From positions 1-64,000 of the forward strand of contig CAMKZU010000009.1 of NCBI GenBank assembly GCA_946477855.1: a stretch of DNA of 64,000 nt, given 5' to 3'. The DNA comes from an uncultured Lactobacillus sp. Its GTDB lineage: Bacteria; Bacillota; Bacilli; Lactobacillales; Lactobacillaceae. Position numbers and translations under genes: made by a program. The notes under the pieces were generated by a model. That model did not search any database, was not told where the DNA came from, and saw only the letters and a program-made list of their open reading frames with translations. Positions 55,000 through 64,000 of the stretch are shown here, one piece after another. Each line of letters opens with the position of its first letter. Position 1 is the stretch's first letter.

Positions 55000-55671
55000 A
55001 TGACTCTTTTAAAAAAAGAAATTTACCAAGAAATAAAAAAGCAGATAATTAGTTGCCAATTAAAGCCTGGTACTTTTATCAGAGAAACGGATTTTGAAAA
55101 AGAACTCAGAGCAAGTAGAACTCCATTGCGTGAAGCATTTGCCAAATTAGAAGAAGAAGGATTATTGCAAGTTATTCCCAAAAAAGGCGTACAAGTTAAG
55201 CCCCTTTCTTTGATGAGTATTGCGCACGCATATGAAGCCAGACTGCTGCTTGAACCATTTATATTAAATAACTATTGGGACAGCATAAATACTGCTGCAA
55301 TGACAAAAATCAAAATAGCTTTAATTAATTTAATTAAGAAGCAACCGCTAAAACTTAGCAAACACTATATTTACTCTTTTTTCGAGCTAGATAATAAGTT
55401 TCACCGTCTTATAAGTGAATCTTGTGCCAATGAATATTTAAGCTCAACTTTGCAACACGTTGATGATGAGGTAGAGCGGGTAAGGATGCAGTTAAGCTAT
55501 AATTCACGTTACTTAGAATCTGCTCAAGAACATATAGTTGTAATTAAAGCGATAGAAGGTAATGATAAGAAAGCAGCGGTAGCAGCTTTAGTTACGCATA
55601 TCAAAAACTCTCAGGGGGTTGCTCTCAATAGTATTTCACATCAAAATATTGACTATGTAACTTTTCAATAA
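55000..55671 (+). CDS. GntR-family regulator, FadR/FCD type
   Basis: A 223-residue regulator. The N-terminal winged helix (residues 3-65) shows IYQEIKKQIISCQLKPGTFIRETDFEKELRASRTPLREAFAKLEEEGLLQ. The helical FCD domain follows, with likely metal-ligand residues in FELDNKFHRLI and in EHIVVIKAIEGND. FCD regulators usually sense organic acids or sugar acids, which fits the enolase-type enzymes around it. GAAAGGA before ATG 55000 decides the start; the ATG at 54946 has no ribosome site. Confidence 0.88.
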   Translation: MTLLKKEIYQEIKKQIISCQLKPGTFIRETDFEKELRASRTPLREAFAKLEEEGLLQVIPKKGVQVKPLSLMSIAHAYEARLLLEPFILNNYWDSINTAAMTKIKIALINLIKKQPLKLSKHYIYSFFELDNKFHRLISESCANEYLSSTLQHVDDEVERVRMQLSYNSRYLESAQEHIVVIKAIEGNDKKAAVAALVTHIKNSQGVALNSISHQNIDYVTFQ

Positions 55672-55772
55672 CATGAACTTTTTGGACTACTCATGAAATA
55701 ATCGGGAATATATTTGAAAATGCTTCTAATATAAACTAAAAATAACAAGAGAAAAGTGTAGGAGGATTTTAA

Positions 55773-56705
55773 ATGCATAAAATTGCAATTATTGGTTTAG
55801 GTCATGTTGGCGCTACAGTTGCTTATACATTATTTACCCACGGTACTGCAGGTCAGTTACTGCTATTTGATCGTAAAGCAGACAAAATTGAATCTGAATA
55901 TCGTGATTTGCATGATGCTATTGCTCGTGATCACTATACTGTTAACGTTTATAAAGCAGATTGGGATAATAAAGCAGATTGGGCCAAGTTGAAAGATTTT
56001 GATCTAATTGTTTCTGCTTTTGGCGATATTAGTGCTACAGCTAGGACAGGTAGCCGGCAGGCAGAACTCGAAGAAAATACAGTTGGCGTACGTGAAATCA
56101 GTGCAAAAATTAAGAATTCCGGTTTTAATGGCATCTTGTTAAATATTACAAATCCTTGTGATGTAATTGTTGACTTATATGCCAAATATACTGGATTACC
56201 TAAAAAACACGTTTTTGGGACAGGTACTTTTCTTGATACTTCTAGAATGAAACGGTTTGTTGCTGAAAAATTGGCTATTGATCCACACAATGTGCATGGA
56301 TATGTAATAGCAGAACATGGTGCTGAGCAATTTACTGCATGGTCAACTGTTTCTGCGGCTGGCAAAAAAGCTGACGACATTTTTACAGAAGAGCAGGAAA
56401 AGCAACTAAACTCAGAACCCAACCACAGTTCAAAAGTTGTTTCAAAAGGCAAGGGTTATACTAACTGGGCAATTGCTTCAACTGCATGGCGCTTGATTGA
56501 AGATATTTTTTCCGATGCCCATGCTGTCGTACCAGTTTCGAATTATGATGCTGAAAATGATCTTTACTTAAGCTGGCCTGTAGTTTTGGGTCAGGACGGT
56601 ATTTTGAAACGGTGTAATCTTCATTTAACCAAGGCAGAAAACGAAAAATACCAAACAGCTGTCAAAGCGGTCAAAGATAGAATAGAGAAAACTAATCAAT
56701 TTTAG
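55773..56705 (+). CDS. L-2-hydroxyisocaproate dehydrogenase-like LDH family enzyme
   Basis: A 310-residue member of the lactate/malate dehydrogenase superfamily, most like L-HicDH of lactobacilli. It has the Rossmann motif IIGLGHVGATVAY, the substrate Arg and Asn in ITNPCDVI, FGTGTFLDTSRM and catalytic His in IAEHGAEQF. It reduces branched 2-oxo acids to L-2-hydroxy acids with NADH, or in this setting could act on an acid-sugar product. A GGAGG site precedes the ATG. A small terminator follows. Confidence 0.88.
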   Translation: MHKIAIIGLGHVGATVAYTLFTHGTAGQLLLFDRKADKIESEYRDLHDAIARDHYTVNVYKADWDNKADWAKLKDFDLIVSAFGDISATARTGSRQAELEENTVGVREISAKIKNSGFNGILLNITNPCDVIVDLYAKYTGLPKKHVFGTGTFLDTSRMKRFVAEKLAIDPHNVHGYVIAEHGAEQFTAWSTVSAAGKKADDIFTEEQEKQLNSEPNHSSKVVSKGKGYTNWAIASTAWRLIEDIFSDAHAVVPVSNYDAENDLYLSWPVVLGQDGILKRCNLHLTKAENEKYQTAVKAVKDRIEKTNQF

Positions 56706-56707
56706 TT

Positions 56708-56740
56708 GGCATGCTATATGAAAAGCTTGCCTTTTCTTTT
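56708..56740 (+). terminator. Terminator after the L-HicDH-like gene
   Basis: GGCATGCT pairs with AGCTTGCC with one T-T mismatch around eight bases and is followed by TTTTCTTTT. Confidence 0.65.
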
Positions 56741-56784
56741 AACTATATTTGTGAAATACTGAACTAATAGAAAGAGAGCTAATT

Positions 56785-57969
56785 ATGAAAATAACAGGAA
56801 TTAAAACCTATAGGCTCAAGTATCAATACGATGATGACTTGGTCTTTAGTGATGCTATGGGTACTAACCCCGCTAGACAAGCGTTATTAGTGAAAATAGA
56901 AACAAATACCGATTTATATGGTATAGGTGAAGCATGGAGTTATGGCAGTCCGACTAATATTCAGAGTGCCATTATCAAACAGCAATTCGAGCCTATGCTA
57001 TTGAATGAAGACCCAACGAATATTGAACAGCTTTACCAGAAAATGTACTGGCGCACTATTGCGCATGGAAGAAGAGGACTTATTTTAGGTGCTATTAGTG
57101 GTATTGACATTGCACTTTGGGATCTTTTGGGCAAGATTTGTCACATGCCGCTTTATAAATTATTAGGTGGTCATTCTAACAAGGTGGCTTCATATGCATC
57201 AGGCGGTTTTTACTTTCATACTGCTAAATATAATATGGCAGATACGATCAAGAGTTGGGTTAAAAAGGGATACAAAACTTTTAAGATTAAAATTGGTCGT
57301 GATAATGATGTTGATGGTAATCCATGCCTATACTCAGCAGACCAATCAGATAGTGTGACTCTTGCGGAAGACATAACGCGGATTGCTCTTTTAAGGAAAA
57401 CTGTGGGTAAAAACAGCAGAATTATTGTAGATTGCAATTCGGCTTGGACTCCAGAAATTTTTAATCATGTGCTTGCAGAACTTAAAAACCTTAAACTTAG
57501 CTGCATTGAAGAACCGTATCCGTTTGAAAATACAGCTGGGTATCAAAAACTTCATGAAGCTTTTCCAGAAATTTCAATTATGGGATTCGAGGGAGAACAA
57601 AATATCTTTAACTTTTCAAAATTAGTTAACAGTTATTATTTAGATATTCTTGAACCAGATATTGGTTGGTGTGGCGGTTTTACTGCTACTAAGAAAATTG
57701 CGGCTGAAGCAGAAACCCATTATAAGCGAATTTCAATGCACTCTTTTGGCTCAGCTGTCCATTTCGCAGCCAGCTTACAAATGGCAGCGGCTATCCCTAA
57801 TGCTTTTCCAGTAGAAGACGAAGTTAACTATAACCCGTTAAGAACAGATATTTTAAAAGAGCCATTCACAACAGATCAGAATATGAATTACGTCTTAGCA
57901 CCAGATAAGCCCGGTTTAGGAATTGAACTAAATTGGGATGAAGTTAAACAGTTTGAAGTAAGGAGCTAG
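56785..57969 (+). CDS. Enolase-superfamily acid-sugar dehydratase-like protein
   Basis: A 394-residue mandelate-racemase-type protein. The KxK motif is in KTFKIKIGRD, metal ligands are Asp in IIVDCNSAW, Glu in CIEEPYPFE and Glu in MGFEGEQN, and the His base is in ISMHSFGSAVHFAA. It fits the galactonate/gluconate-type or fuconate-type dehydratases. An insert around residues 175-195 (DNDVDGNPCLYSADQSD) is unusual. The GntP permease gene starts four bases after its stop, so the two likely work on the same sugar acid. GAGAG site before the ATG. Confidence 0.85.
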   Translation: MKITGIKTYRLKYQYDDDLVFSDAMGTNPARQALLVKIETNTDLYGIGEAWSYGSPTNIQSAIIKQQFEPMLLNEDPTNIEQLYQKMYWRTIAHGRRGLILGAISGIDIALWDLLGKICHMPLYKLLGGHSNKVASYASGGFYFHTAKYNMADTIKSWVKKGYKTFKIKIGRDNDVDGNPCLYSADQSDSVTLAEDITRIALLRKTVGKNSRIIVDCNSAWTPEIFNHVLAELKNLKLSCIEEPYPFENTAGYQKLHEAFPEISIMGFEGEQNIFNFSKLVNSYYLDILEPDIGWCGGFTATKKIAAEAETHYKRISMHSFGSAVHFAASLQMAAAIPNAFPVEDEVNYNPLRTDILKEPFTTDQNMNYVLAPDKPGLGIELNWDEVKQFEVRS

Positions 57970-57973
57970 AGCT

Positions 57974-59284
57974 ATGGCTTTATATATTACAAGTATCATT
58001 GTAGCAATTGTATTGCTGGTATTTCTTATTTTTAAAGGTGTAAATATGATTCCAGCATCTTTAATTGCTTCTTTAGCAGCAATCTTAATTGGTGGAGTTG
58101 ATTTATGGAAAGGTTTGTCGCAAGGATATGGTGTGACAATGGGAAATTATGTTAAGGACTTTTTCCTAATCTTTTTTCTCTCAGCTTTATTCGGCGCTGT
58201 AATGTCAGATAGTGGTGCGGCTTCAAAAATAGCTTCAACTTTAGTAAATAAAATTGGTGAAAACAGTGTGATTTTAGTCCTGCTGATAGTTACTTTAATT
58301 CTGTCATATGGCGGGATTATGACCTATTTAGTTGCCTTTACGTTATATCCAATTGCAGTTATCCTATTTAAAGAAGCAGATATTCCGATTAAGCTTTTTC
58401 CAGCGACTATTTTGGGGATAGCAGCAACGATTTGTATGACCACTTTACCGGGGAGTCCTCAAATTCAAAACATTATGCCTACACAATATTTTCACACGAA
58501 TATATATGCTGGAGCAACTATAGGTATAATTTGTGGTATCTATGTTTTTTGTGCTAATTATCTGTATTTGAAATATGCCAAACGAAAATGTGCCCAAAAA
58601 GGAGAACATTATGTAAATCTCGATCCTGAAAACAGCGGTAAAAATAAACAAAATTCCCAAAACATGAATTTCTGGCTGGCTGTATTACCAATAATTGTGA
58701 TGTTGGCTTTGATCTTTATTCTTAAAAATAAGTTTGCTGCTAATTTCTCTGTTGTGATCGCTATGTTTACTGCTAATGTATTAGCTTTTATTCTTTTTTA
58801 TAAACAATTGCATGATCATATTGGTGAAACCTTAGAAACAGGAACCAATAATGGCATTAATGCGTTAATGACAACTTCAGCTGTAGTTGCATTTGGTGGA
58901 GTTGCGACTATGTCACCTCAATTTGCTAATATTGTAAAATTAATATCTAATAGCCATTCCAATGTTTATTTAATTTCAATGTTAGTGGTAAGTATCGCTT
59001 CGGGAATTTCAGGTTCAGCCAGTGGTGGTATTGGAATTTGGCTAAATTCGTTTGGAACGCACTTATCAACTATGAACCTTAATTTTGGGGCACTTCATAG
59101 ATTAGCAGTTATGTCCTCTGGTTGGACGGGATGCTCACCATTTTCTAGTGGTCCAGTTGTTGCCAGCTCTGTAGCTCACGTCAAACTAAAAGATTCCTAT
59201 CCTTACGTTTTCGTAACGTGTGTTGTTAATCCGTTCATTGCAATGATAATTGGCTATCTTTTATTCAGTGTGGGAATAGTTTAG
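57974..59284 (+). CDS. GntP-family gluconate-type permease
   Basis: A 436-residue transporter with about 12 helices of the GntP/gluconate:proton symporter family. Patterns seen are GYGVTMGNYVKDFFLIFFLSALFGAVMSDSG, LPGSPQIQNIMPT and the second-half SGSASGGIGIWL. It brings in a sugar acid for the dehydratase encoded just upstream. AAGGAG site before the ATG. A short hairpin follows between it and the convergent LysR gene. Confidence 0.88.
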   Translation: MALYITSIIVAIVLLVFLIFKGVNMIPASLIASLAAILIGGVDLWKGLSQGYGVTMGNYVKDFFLIFFLSALFGAVMSDSGAASKIASTLVNKIGENSVILVLLIVTLILSYGGIMTYLVAFTLYPIAVILFKEADIPIKLFPATILGIAATICMTTLPGSPQIQNIMPTQYFHTNIYAGATIGIICGIYVFCANYLYLKYAKRKCAQKGEHYVNLDPENSGKNKQNSQNMNFWLAVLPIIVMLALIFILKNKFAANFSVVIAMFTANVLAFILFYKQLHDHIGETLETGTNNGINALMTTSAVVAFGGVATMSPQFANIVKLISNSHSNVYLISMLVVSIASGISGSASGGIGIWLNSFGTHLSTMNLNFGALHRLAVMSSGWTGCSPFSSGPVVASSVAHVKLKDSYPYVFVTCVVNPFIAMIIGYLLFSVGIV

Positions 59285-59315
59285 CAGGCAGCCACTTTTA
59301 AATATATAAAAAAGT

Positions 59316-59338
59316 AATCCTACTACTAGGATTGTTTC
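59316..59338. terminator. Short hairpin between convergent genes
   Basis: AATCCTA pairs with TAGGATT around CTAC, followed by GTTTCTT; a modest terminator for the GntP gene. Confidence 0.55.
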
Positions 59339-60256
59339 TTATTTCCAATTGCTTTTAGCAATTTTAATTGCCTCGCGCATTGTATTAATAATATCTGCGA
59401 AAAATGGTTTATCTTTCGTTGGGATAAGATAAGCACTGCCATAGCTGTAACTTTTGTTCCACTCAAGAAAACGATAGTAAAATGCAGGATTATCAGGATT
59501 GTAGATTAAACTAGGAACGATAGCAATGCTGTTTGTAGTTGTAGATACTAATATTTTTGCTACTGCAACTTTGTTAACGACCTCCAAGGGCTTTGCCTTT
59601 TTATCGTAGGTCAGATTAATTGCATCTTCTAGAATTTGTAAAGAACGTAAATTAATAGAAGGGCTATATAAAAATACTTGGTGTTTATGTAGTACGGAAA
59701 TTGGTATCTTAATGTATTTTTTCAAAGGATTACTTTTTTTAATGATTGCTGAAAAACCAGATTTAAAAAATGGGGTGAACGAATATTTCTCTTCATAAAA
59801 ATAGTCTGACTGGAATAAAGCAAAATCTACTTGTCCAGAATCCAGTTCTTTTTTTATGTTCATACCGGTTAACATATTAGGCTTTAGCTTAATGTCCCAT
59901 TTACCTTGTTGCTTTATTAACTTTAAAAAAATAGGCAAAAATTTTTGCTCAAAAGCGATATTTGTAAATGCAATCGTCACAGTAGCTTTTTTAGTCATAT
60001 TAGTTGATCTGGTTTTTTGTAAAGTGTAAGTGAGTTCCTGGTCAATGGCTTTAATTTGTTCAAAAAAATACTGGCCTTTACTAGTCAATTGAATATGACG
60101 ATGTTTTCTTGATATAAGAGCAACTCCAACTTCTTTTTCAAGGTTCTCAATATTTTTTGATACTGTTGGTTGTGTTAAAAATAATTCTTTTGCTGTTTTT
60201 GTGAAATTAAGAGTCTTTCCTAATGAAATAAAACATTTAATTTGAGTTGAGTTCAT
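59339..60256 (-). CDS. LysR-family transcriptional regulator
   Basis: A 305-residue LTTR. The winged HTH (residues 1-60) reads LNFTKTAKELFLTQPTVSKNIENLEKEVGVALISR, followed by a linker helix and the periplasmic-binding-like effector domain (about 90-300). It is divergent from the DASS transporter and flavin oxidoreductase genes, the usual arrangement for LysR control. Effectors are often aromatic or organic acids. GGAATA before the ATG is a weak ribosome site. Confidence 0.9.
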   Translation of the reverse strand: MNSTQIKCFISLGKTLNFTKTAKELFLTQPTVSKNIENLEKEVGVALISRKHRHIQLTSKGQYFFEQIKAIDQELTYTLQKTRSTNMTKKATVTIAFTNIAFEQKFLPIFLKLIKQQGKWDIKLKPNMLTGMNIKKELDSGQVDFALFQSDYFYEEKYSFTPFFKSGFSAIIKKSNPLKKYIKIPISVLHKHQVFLYSPSINLRSLQILEDAINLTYDKKAKPLEVVNKVAVAKILVSTTTNSIAIVPSLIYNPDNPAFYYRFLEWNKSYSYGSAYLIPTKDKPFFADIINTMREAIKIAKSNWK

Positions 60257-60462
60257 ATCTATTATTCCAATTTTATATATTACTATTCTCTATTACGTTA
60301 TTTTGAGTGCTTATTATTCAATTATACTATGTGTGGAAGTGATAACAATATTTTTATACGGAGGATCACTATGAAATGTGAATATTATTTGTTTTTGTTG
60401 ATTCAAAAATTGAGCATATTAGTCAAGAAATATGCTGCTAGTTACGGTAAGGAGCAATCAAG

Positions 60463-61746
60463 ATGACAATTTCAATTTGGTTGAGTGTTATATTGACTTT
60501 AGTGGTCATACTAGCCTTTGTGTCAGGCAAATTCCCGATGTCAATTATTGGTGCATTTATTATTTTTGCAGTTCTACTTTTTAATCTTGAGCCAACCAAT
60601 ATGGTGTTTGCCGGTTTTGGAAATGATGCAGTGGTAATTCTAACTGGTATGTTCGTAGTTGGAGCTGGTTTACAAAAGACAACACTTATTCCTAAATTAG
60701 CAGGCATACTAAAAAAATATAGTAGTCATCCAAGATGGTTGATTGTAATATTGGGAGTGATAACTTTCTTACTGGCAACTGCAACGAGTGCTGTAGTAAC
60801 TTTGCTAATTCTAATGCCTATCTTGCAGGGAGTGGCAAAAGAAATTAATATTAAATCCAGCAAATTCTTATATCCTTTAGCTGTAATATCGTATGTAAGC
60901 ACTGGATCATGGTTTCTTGGAGTTGGAGCTTTGAATTTATCATTCTCGTCTATGATGACTAATTTAGGAGCTAAAACGCCTTTAAGTGTAAACGATTTTT
61001 TAATTACCAGAATTCCCCTTGTAGTAGTAGTGATAATTTATTGTGCAACTATTGGCTATAATTTATTGCCTAATAAAGATCCCAAAAATGTCGATGATGA
61101 AGAGAGTTCACAACAATCTCAGGCAATTGATACTGAATTGCCAATTCGAAAAAATATAGTTGGCATAGTCATTTTCTTTGCTACTGTGATCTTAATGATT
61201 GCTTCATCATACATCGGGATGAAATCCTACATTTTTTCCACTGCTGGAGCGATTTTGATGGTTATTTGCGGCATTGTAACCAACAAGGAAGCATTAAAAT
61301 CTATTAATTTGAATTTGATTTTCTTTATTGCAGGCATGTTAGCTCTTGCTAATTCACTTCAATATACTGGAGCTGGAAAGCTTATCGGAACAGGTGTCGC
61401 TGGGATTGCAAGTAATATTCATAATCATTTCTTGCTCTTAGGATTGTTCATGTTAATTCCTATGATTATGGCTTTGTTTATTAATAATATTGGCGTCATG
61501 ACAATTTTTGTTCCGCTGTGGACTTCTGCTTGCTTACAAATGGGTTTAGATCCAAGAGGTGCAGTATTGGGATTGATTTTTGCTAGCACAGCAAGATGTA
61601 TTTCTCCTGTAACAAGCACAACACTAGCAATTGTGATGAATCCTGGTGGTTATTCCATCAAAGATTTTGTTAAAGTGGGGTTACCGTTACAATTGATTGC
61701 ACTGGTTGTCGGTGTGATATTTATTGAATTAGTTTATCCTCTATAG
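60463..61746 (+). CDS. DASS/SLC13-type carboxylate transporter
   Basis: A 427-residue transporter with about 11 to 12 helices. Motifs include AGFGNDAVVILTGMFVVGAGL, ATATSAVVTLLILMPI in the first half and FINNIGVMTIFVPLW with CISPVTSTTLAIVMNPGGYSIKDF in the second half, typical of DASS/ArsB-like carriers. It probably imports the carboxylate reduced or oxidised by the flavoprotein encoded 18 bases later. AAGGAG site before the ATG. Confidence 0.82.
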   Translation: MTISIWLSVILTLVVILAFVSGKFPMSIIGAFIIFAVLLFNLEPTNMVFAGFGNDAVVILTGMFVVGAGLQKTTLIPKLAGILKKYSSHPRWLIVILGVITFLLATATSAVVTLLILMPILQGVAKEINIKSSKFLYPLAVISYVSTGSWFLGVGALNLSFSSMMTNLGAKTPLSVNDFLITRIPLVVVVIIYCATIGYNLLPNKDPKNVDDEESSQQSQAIDTELPIRKNIVGIVIFFATVILMIASSYIGMKSYIFSTAGAILMVICGIVTNKEALKSINLNLIFFIAGMLALANSLQYTGAGKLIGTGVAGIASNIHNHFLLLGLFMLIPMIMALFINNIGVMTIFVPLWTSACLQMGLDPRGAVLGLIFASTARCISPVTSTTLAIVMNPGGYSIKDFVKVGLPLQLIALVVGVIFIELVYPL

Positions 61747-61764
61747 AATAAGGAAAAGATAAAA

Positions 61765-63201
61765 ATGATAACTAGAAAAAGCAAATATGATTTGGTAATT
61801 GTTGGAGCAGGACTATCTGGTTTTGCTGCTGCAGTAGAAGCTGCTGATCATGGCTTAAACGCGCTTTTAGTTGAAAAGGGCAGAACAGTAGGAGGTACAG
61901 GAAACTATGTTGAAGGTATGTTTGCAGTTGAGTCAGATTATCAAAAGCAGCATGGTATCAATATTACTAAAAAACAGATTTTGAAGATTGAGCAGGACTT
62001 TACTCATCATACAGCTGATATGCGTGTATGGCGTGATTATGTTGATAAATCTGCGGGTAATATCCGTTGGATGCAAAAACATGGCGTTAAATTTGGCAGT
62101 ATGAGGAATTTGGGTACAAAGGGGTTATCAGTATGGCATATTTTTGAGGGTCATGGCTTTGCGGCTATTCATGATGGTCTACAAAAAGCTGCCGAATCCA
62201 AAAATATTGAAATAGTTACTTCAACTAAAGCTACGGAATTACGACTTAATGATAACGGAGAAATACAAGGCATTGTTCTTGAGACTTATTCAGATAATGA
62301 ACATCAATTTATACAAGCTCCTTATGTAATATTAGCTACAGGAGGGTTTTTAAACAGTCCAACATTAATTGATCGATTAACAGATTATGATTCAAGAAGA
62401 GTAACACCTATGAATTCGGGTAAAAATACGGGAGATGGACTAAAACTTGCTTGGAGTATTGGAGCGTATAAAGCTAAAGGCTTCATTATGAGTTTTGGTG
62501 GTAGTCTAAAAGATGATCATACTCCCGCTTACGAATTTAGAGGAACTGACATTAACAATGCACCAACTAGAGAAGGGTTACTTTGGGTTAATCAATTAGG
62601 TGATCGCTTTGCAAATGAAGATGTATCAGCCAATTGGGGTGTTGGGGGAAGGTCATTAGCACGCCAAGCAAAGACATTTGGTATTTTAGATCAAAGCCAA
62701 ATAGATTATTTAAGTAAGAACTGTGGTCCAATTACAGGTAAGAAATATGCTGAACTAAAAATTCAAATTAAAAACGCATTGACTAATAATGCTCCCTTTT
62801 TGACAGTAGCAAAGACTATCCCAGAACTTGCTCAAAAAATTAAAACGCCGAATTTACAGGCTACAATACAAAGATATAATTCTTTATGCGAGAATGAGAA
62901 AGATACGGATTTGGGAAAAGACGCTAAGTTTTTAGTGCCACTAAAACATAGTCCTTATTATGCTTTTGAATTTGGAGACGGAGCATTTTGTGCCGCGGGT
63001 GGCTTAAGAGTTGATCCGCAAAATTGTGTTTTAAGTGATGATGGGCAAAAAATAAGTGGCTTGTACGCTGTAGGTAACGATGCAGCTAATGTCATCACTG
63101 GCGATAGCTATGATGTAATTGTTTCAGGAGCAGAAGCAGGATATTGCATTTATTCTGGAAGAAATGCTGTACAAGCAATAGAAACAGAAACAAACCGTTA
63201 A
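61765..63201 (+). CDS. FAD-dependent oxidoreductase, fumarate-reductase/ketosteroid-dehydrogenase fold
   Basis: A 478-residue flavoprotein with an FAD Rossmann motif at the N-terminus (LVIVGAGLSGFAAAVEAADHG, then EKGRTVGGTGNY) and the C-terminal FAD motif GLYAVGNDAANVITGDSY. It lacks a signal peptide, a heme domain and an FMN-binding domain. The segment where fumarate reductases hold the catalytic HTMGG reads FCAAGGL, so the usual His is missing and another substrate is likely. It pairs with a carboxylate transporter and a LysR regulator. Candidate substrates are unsaturated or aromatic carboxylic acids; the esterase at 52810 could supply hydroxycinnamates, but that link is speculative. Confidence 0.82.
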   Translation: MITRKSKYDLVIVGAGLSGFAAAVEAADHGLNALLVEKGRTVGGTGNYVEGMFAVESDYQKQHGINITKKQILKIEQDFTHHTADMRVWRDYVDKSAGNIRWMQKHGVKFGSMRNLGTKGLSVWHIFEGHGFAAIHDGLQKAAESKNIEIVTSTKATELRLNDNGEIQGIVLETYSDNEHQFIQAPYVILATGGFLNSPTLIDRLTDYDSRRVTPMNSGKNTGDGLKLAWSIGAYKAKGFIMSFGGSLKDDHTPAYEFRGTDINNAPTREGLLWVNQLGDRFANEDVSANWGVGGRSLARQAKTFGILDQSQIDYLSKNCGPITGKKYAELKIQIKNALTNNAPFLTVAKTIPELAQKIKTPNLQATIQRYNSLCENEKDTDLGKDAKFLVPLKHSPYYAFEFGDGAFCAAGGLRVDPQNCVLSDDGQKISGLYAVGNDAANVITGDSYDVIVSGAEAGYCIYSGRNAVQAIETETNR

Positions 63202-64000
63202 AATCTCTTTATGCAAAAGACGAGCTATTAAAAAAGAATCTAATATAGTGAAAAGTAACTAAAAAGTTAAACATTTTATCATCCACAAGACCCAATACAC
63301 GATTTCTATATTTAATCGAAGTCGTGTATTTTAGTTTGTTTGATCCTTATTTACCTTAGCTGGCCTAATGACCATAATGATTGTATTAAAAGTCTTGCTA
63401 TTAATACAGAGTACGACAAGTTTGCCAGATATATTTAACTTTTAAGCCAGCTAAAATTTCTTGATGAGACAAACAAATATTTACTAAAAAATTCAGTTTT
63501 GTGATCAATTGAATATTTAGTCATGAAAAATGCTCCATAAATAGTCAGATTATTAACGTTCGACTAATATAGAGTACTTCAAGTTAAAATAGCTTCGAGC
63601 TTTTTAGTATCTTTAAATTATCTAAGTAAGGACAAAAATAAAATTCTTAGTCAAAGACAGGATTATGTATAAATTATATAAAACTGTATAAAATATATTA
63701 ATTTAGTTCATCTTCCATGATTATATCTATGTTTCAATCAAAATATAAGATTATAATTGTTACTATAGTTTAATTCGACTATAGTCACGGTGTTAATAAC
63801 GAGGAATATATAATAGTCTGAGCGATAACATAAATACTGTTAGATTTGTTGAAAAACCAACTATTATATGTTTTAAGAATGATCTTGATTGAAACACTAA
63901 ACAAATTTTAGATGAGATTGTTTGGTAATAATACTGAAGTAATAAATTATATTTCTAAATGTGTAGTGATTTTTATTATAGCTTAAACTGAAGAATACAA
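63202..64000. other. Gene-free AT-rich end of window with inverted repeats
   Basis: I find no supported gene in these 799 bases. A terminator lies at 63293-63332. Farther on are an exact 12-bp inverted pair TGTTTCAATCAA (63730-63741) / TTGATTGAAACA (63885-63896), an inner pair ATATAATAGT (63808-63817) / ACTATTATAT (63860-63869) and a short hairpin ACTATAG / CTATAGT (63762-63785). These may come from a worn mobile element or a folded RNA. Confidence 0.5.
63293..63332 (+). terminator. Terminator after the flavin oxidoreductase gene
   Basis: AATACACGATTTC pairs with GAAGTCGTGTATT (12 of 13 bases) around about 11 bases, then TTAGTTTGTTT. Confidence 0.75.

Noticed and set aside
63730-63896. CRISPR repeat, because of the GTTTCAATC-like sequence
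   Set aside because: Only one inverted pair, no regularly spaced direct repeats, and no cas genes.

Overview
The window looks like chromosomal DNA of a low-GC Lactobacillus. The signs are AT-rich spacers, strong AGGAG ribosome sites, an Rgg-type regulator, a PepO peptidase, a phosphotrehalase/PTS locus, an L-2-hydroxyisocaproate dehydrogenase and decayed IS30 and IS3 elements. The load of pectin-, trehalose- and sugar-acid-degrading genes fits a lactobacillus feeding on plant material in an insect gut, such as a bee-gut Lactobacillus. That host assignment is inference from gene content only. I saw no rRNA, tRNA, CRISPR array, prophage or replication origin.

Layout. 1-7.7 kb: IS30 remnant, a secreted protein, PepO, a hydroxyacid dehydrogenase, a small HTH regulator whose reading frame offers only an ATT or ATC start, and an ABC exporter. 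7.7-24.7 kb: a plant cell wall oligosaccharide locus. A sugar symporter and beta-galactosidase face left. An unrecognised 827-residue protein, ROK kinase, rhamnogalacturonan lyase, second symporter, SGNH acetylesterase, PAP2 membrane phosphatase, GH51 arabinofuranosidase and aldose epimerase run right. None of the glycan enzymes carries a signal peptide, so the model is import of oligosaccharides followed by cytosolic breakdown. 24.7-34.7 kb: a remnant of a sortase-anchored surface protein, a three-gene ABC transporter facing an Rgg regulator, a second ABC exporter with a DUF2087 protein, a secreted protein, a decayed IS3 element and a two-gene ABC transporter. 34.7-39.5 kb: trehalose uptake and hydrolysis (treC, treR, PTS EII), with a clear promoter, TreR operator and cre site.

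39.5-49.4 kb: a four-carbon-acid-type catabolic locus. It has an anomerase-like protein, a DASS-type transporter, a PrpR-like regulator with a worn AAA domain, a DUF1537 kinase, an Asp-box beta-propeller protein, an iron alcohol dehydrogenase, a DHDPS-family lyase and PdxA2. A 20-bp direct repeat before the transporter and a related copy in the regulator/kinase spacer suggest one shared operator. 49.5-63.2 kb: a second acid-sugar locus. It has a TSUP exporter, glucarate dehydratase, two alpha/beta hydrolases, two more enolase-superfamily proteins, a GntR/FCD regulator, L-HicDH, a GntP permease, a LysR regulator, a DASS transporter and a flavin oxidoreductase without the usual fumarate reductase histidine motif. 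The last 800 bases hold no gene I can support.

The most likely undescribed biology is the propeller-containing four-carbon-acid locus (39.6-49.3 kb) and the 827-residue protein in the rhamnogalacturonan locus. No searches were possible; family calls rest on motifs recognised by eye.
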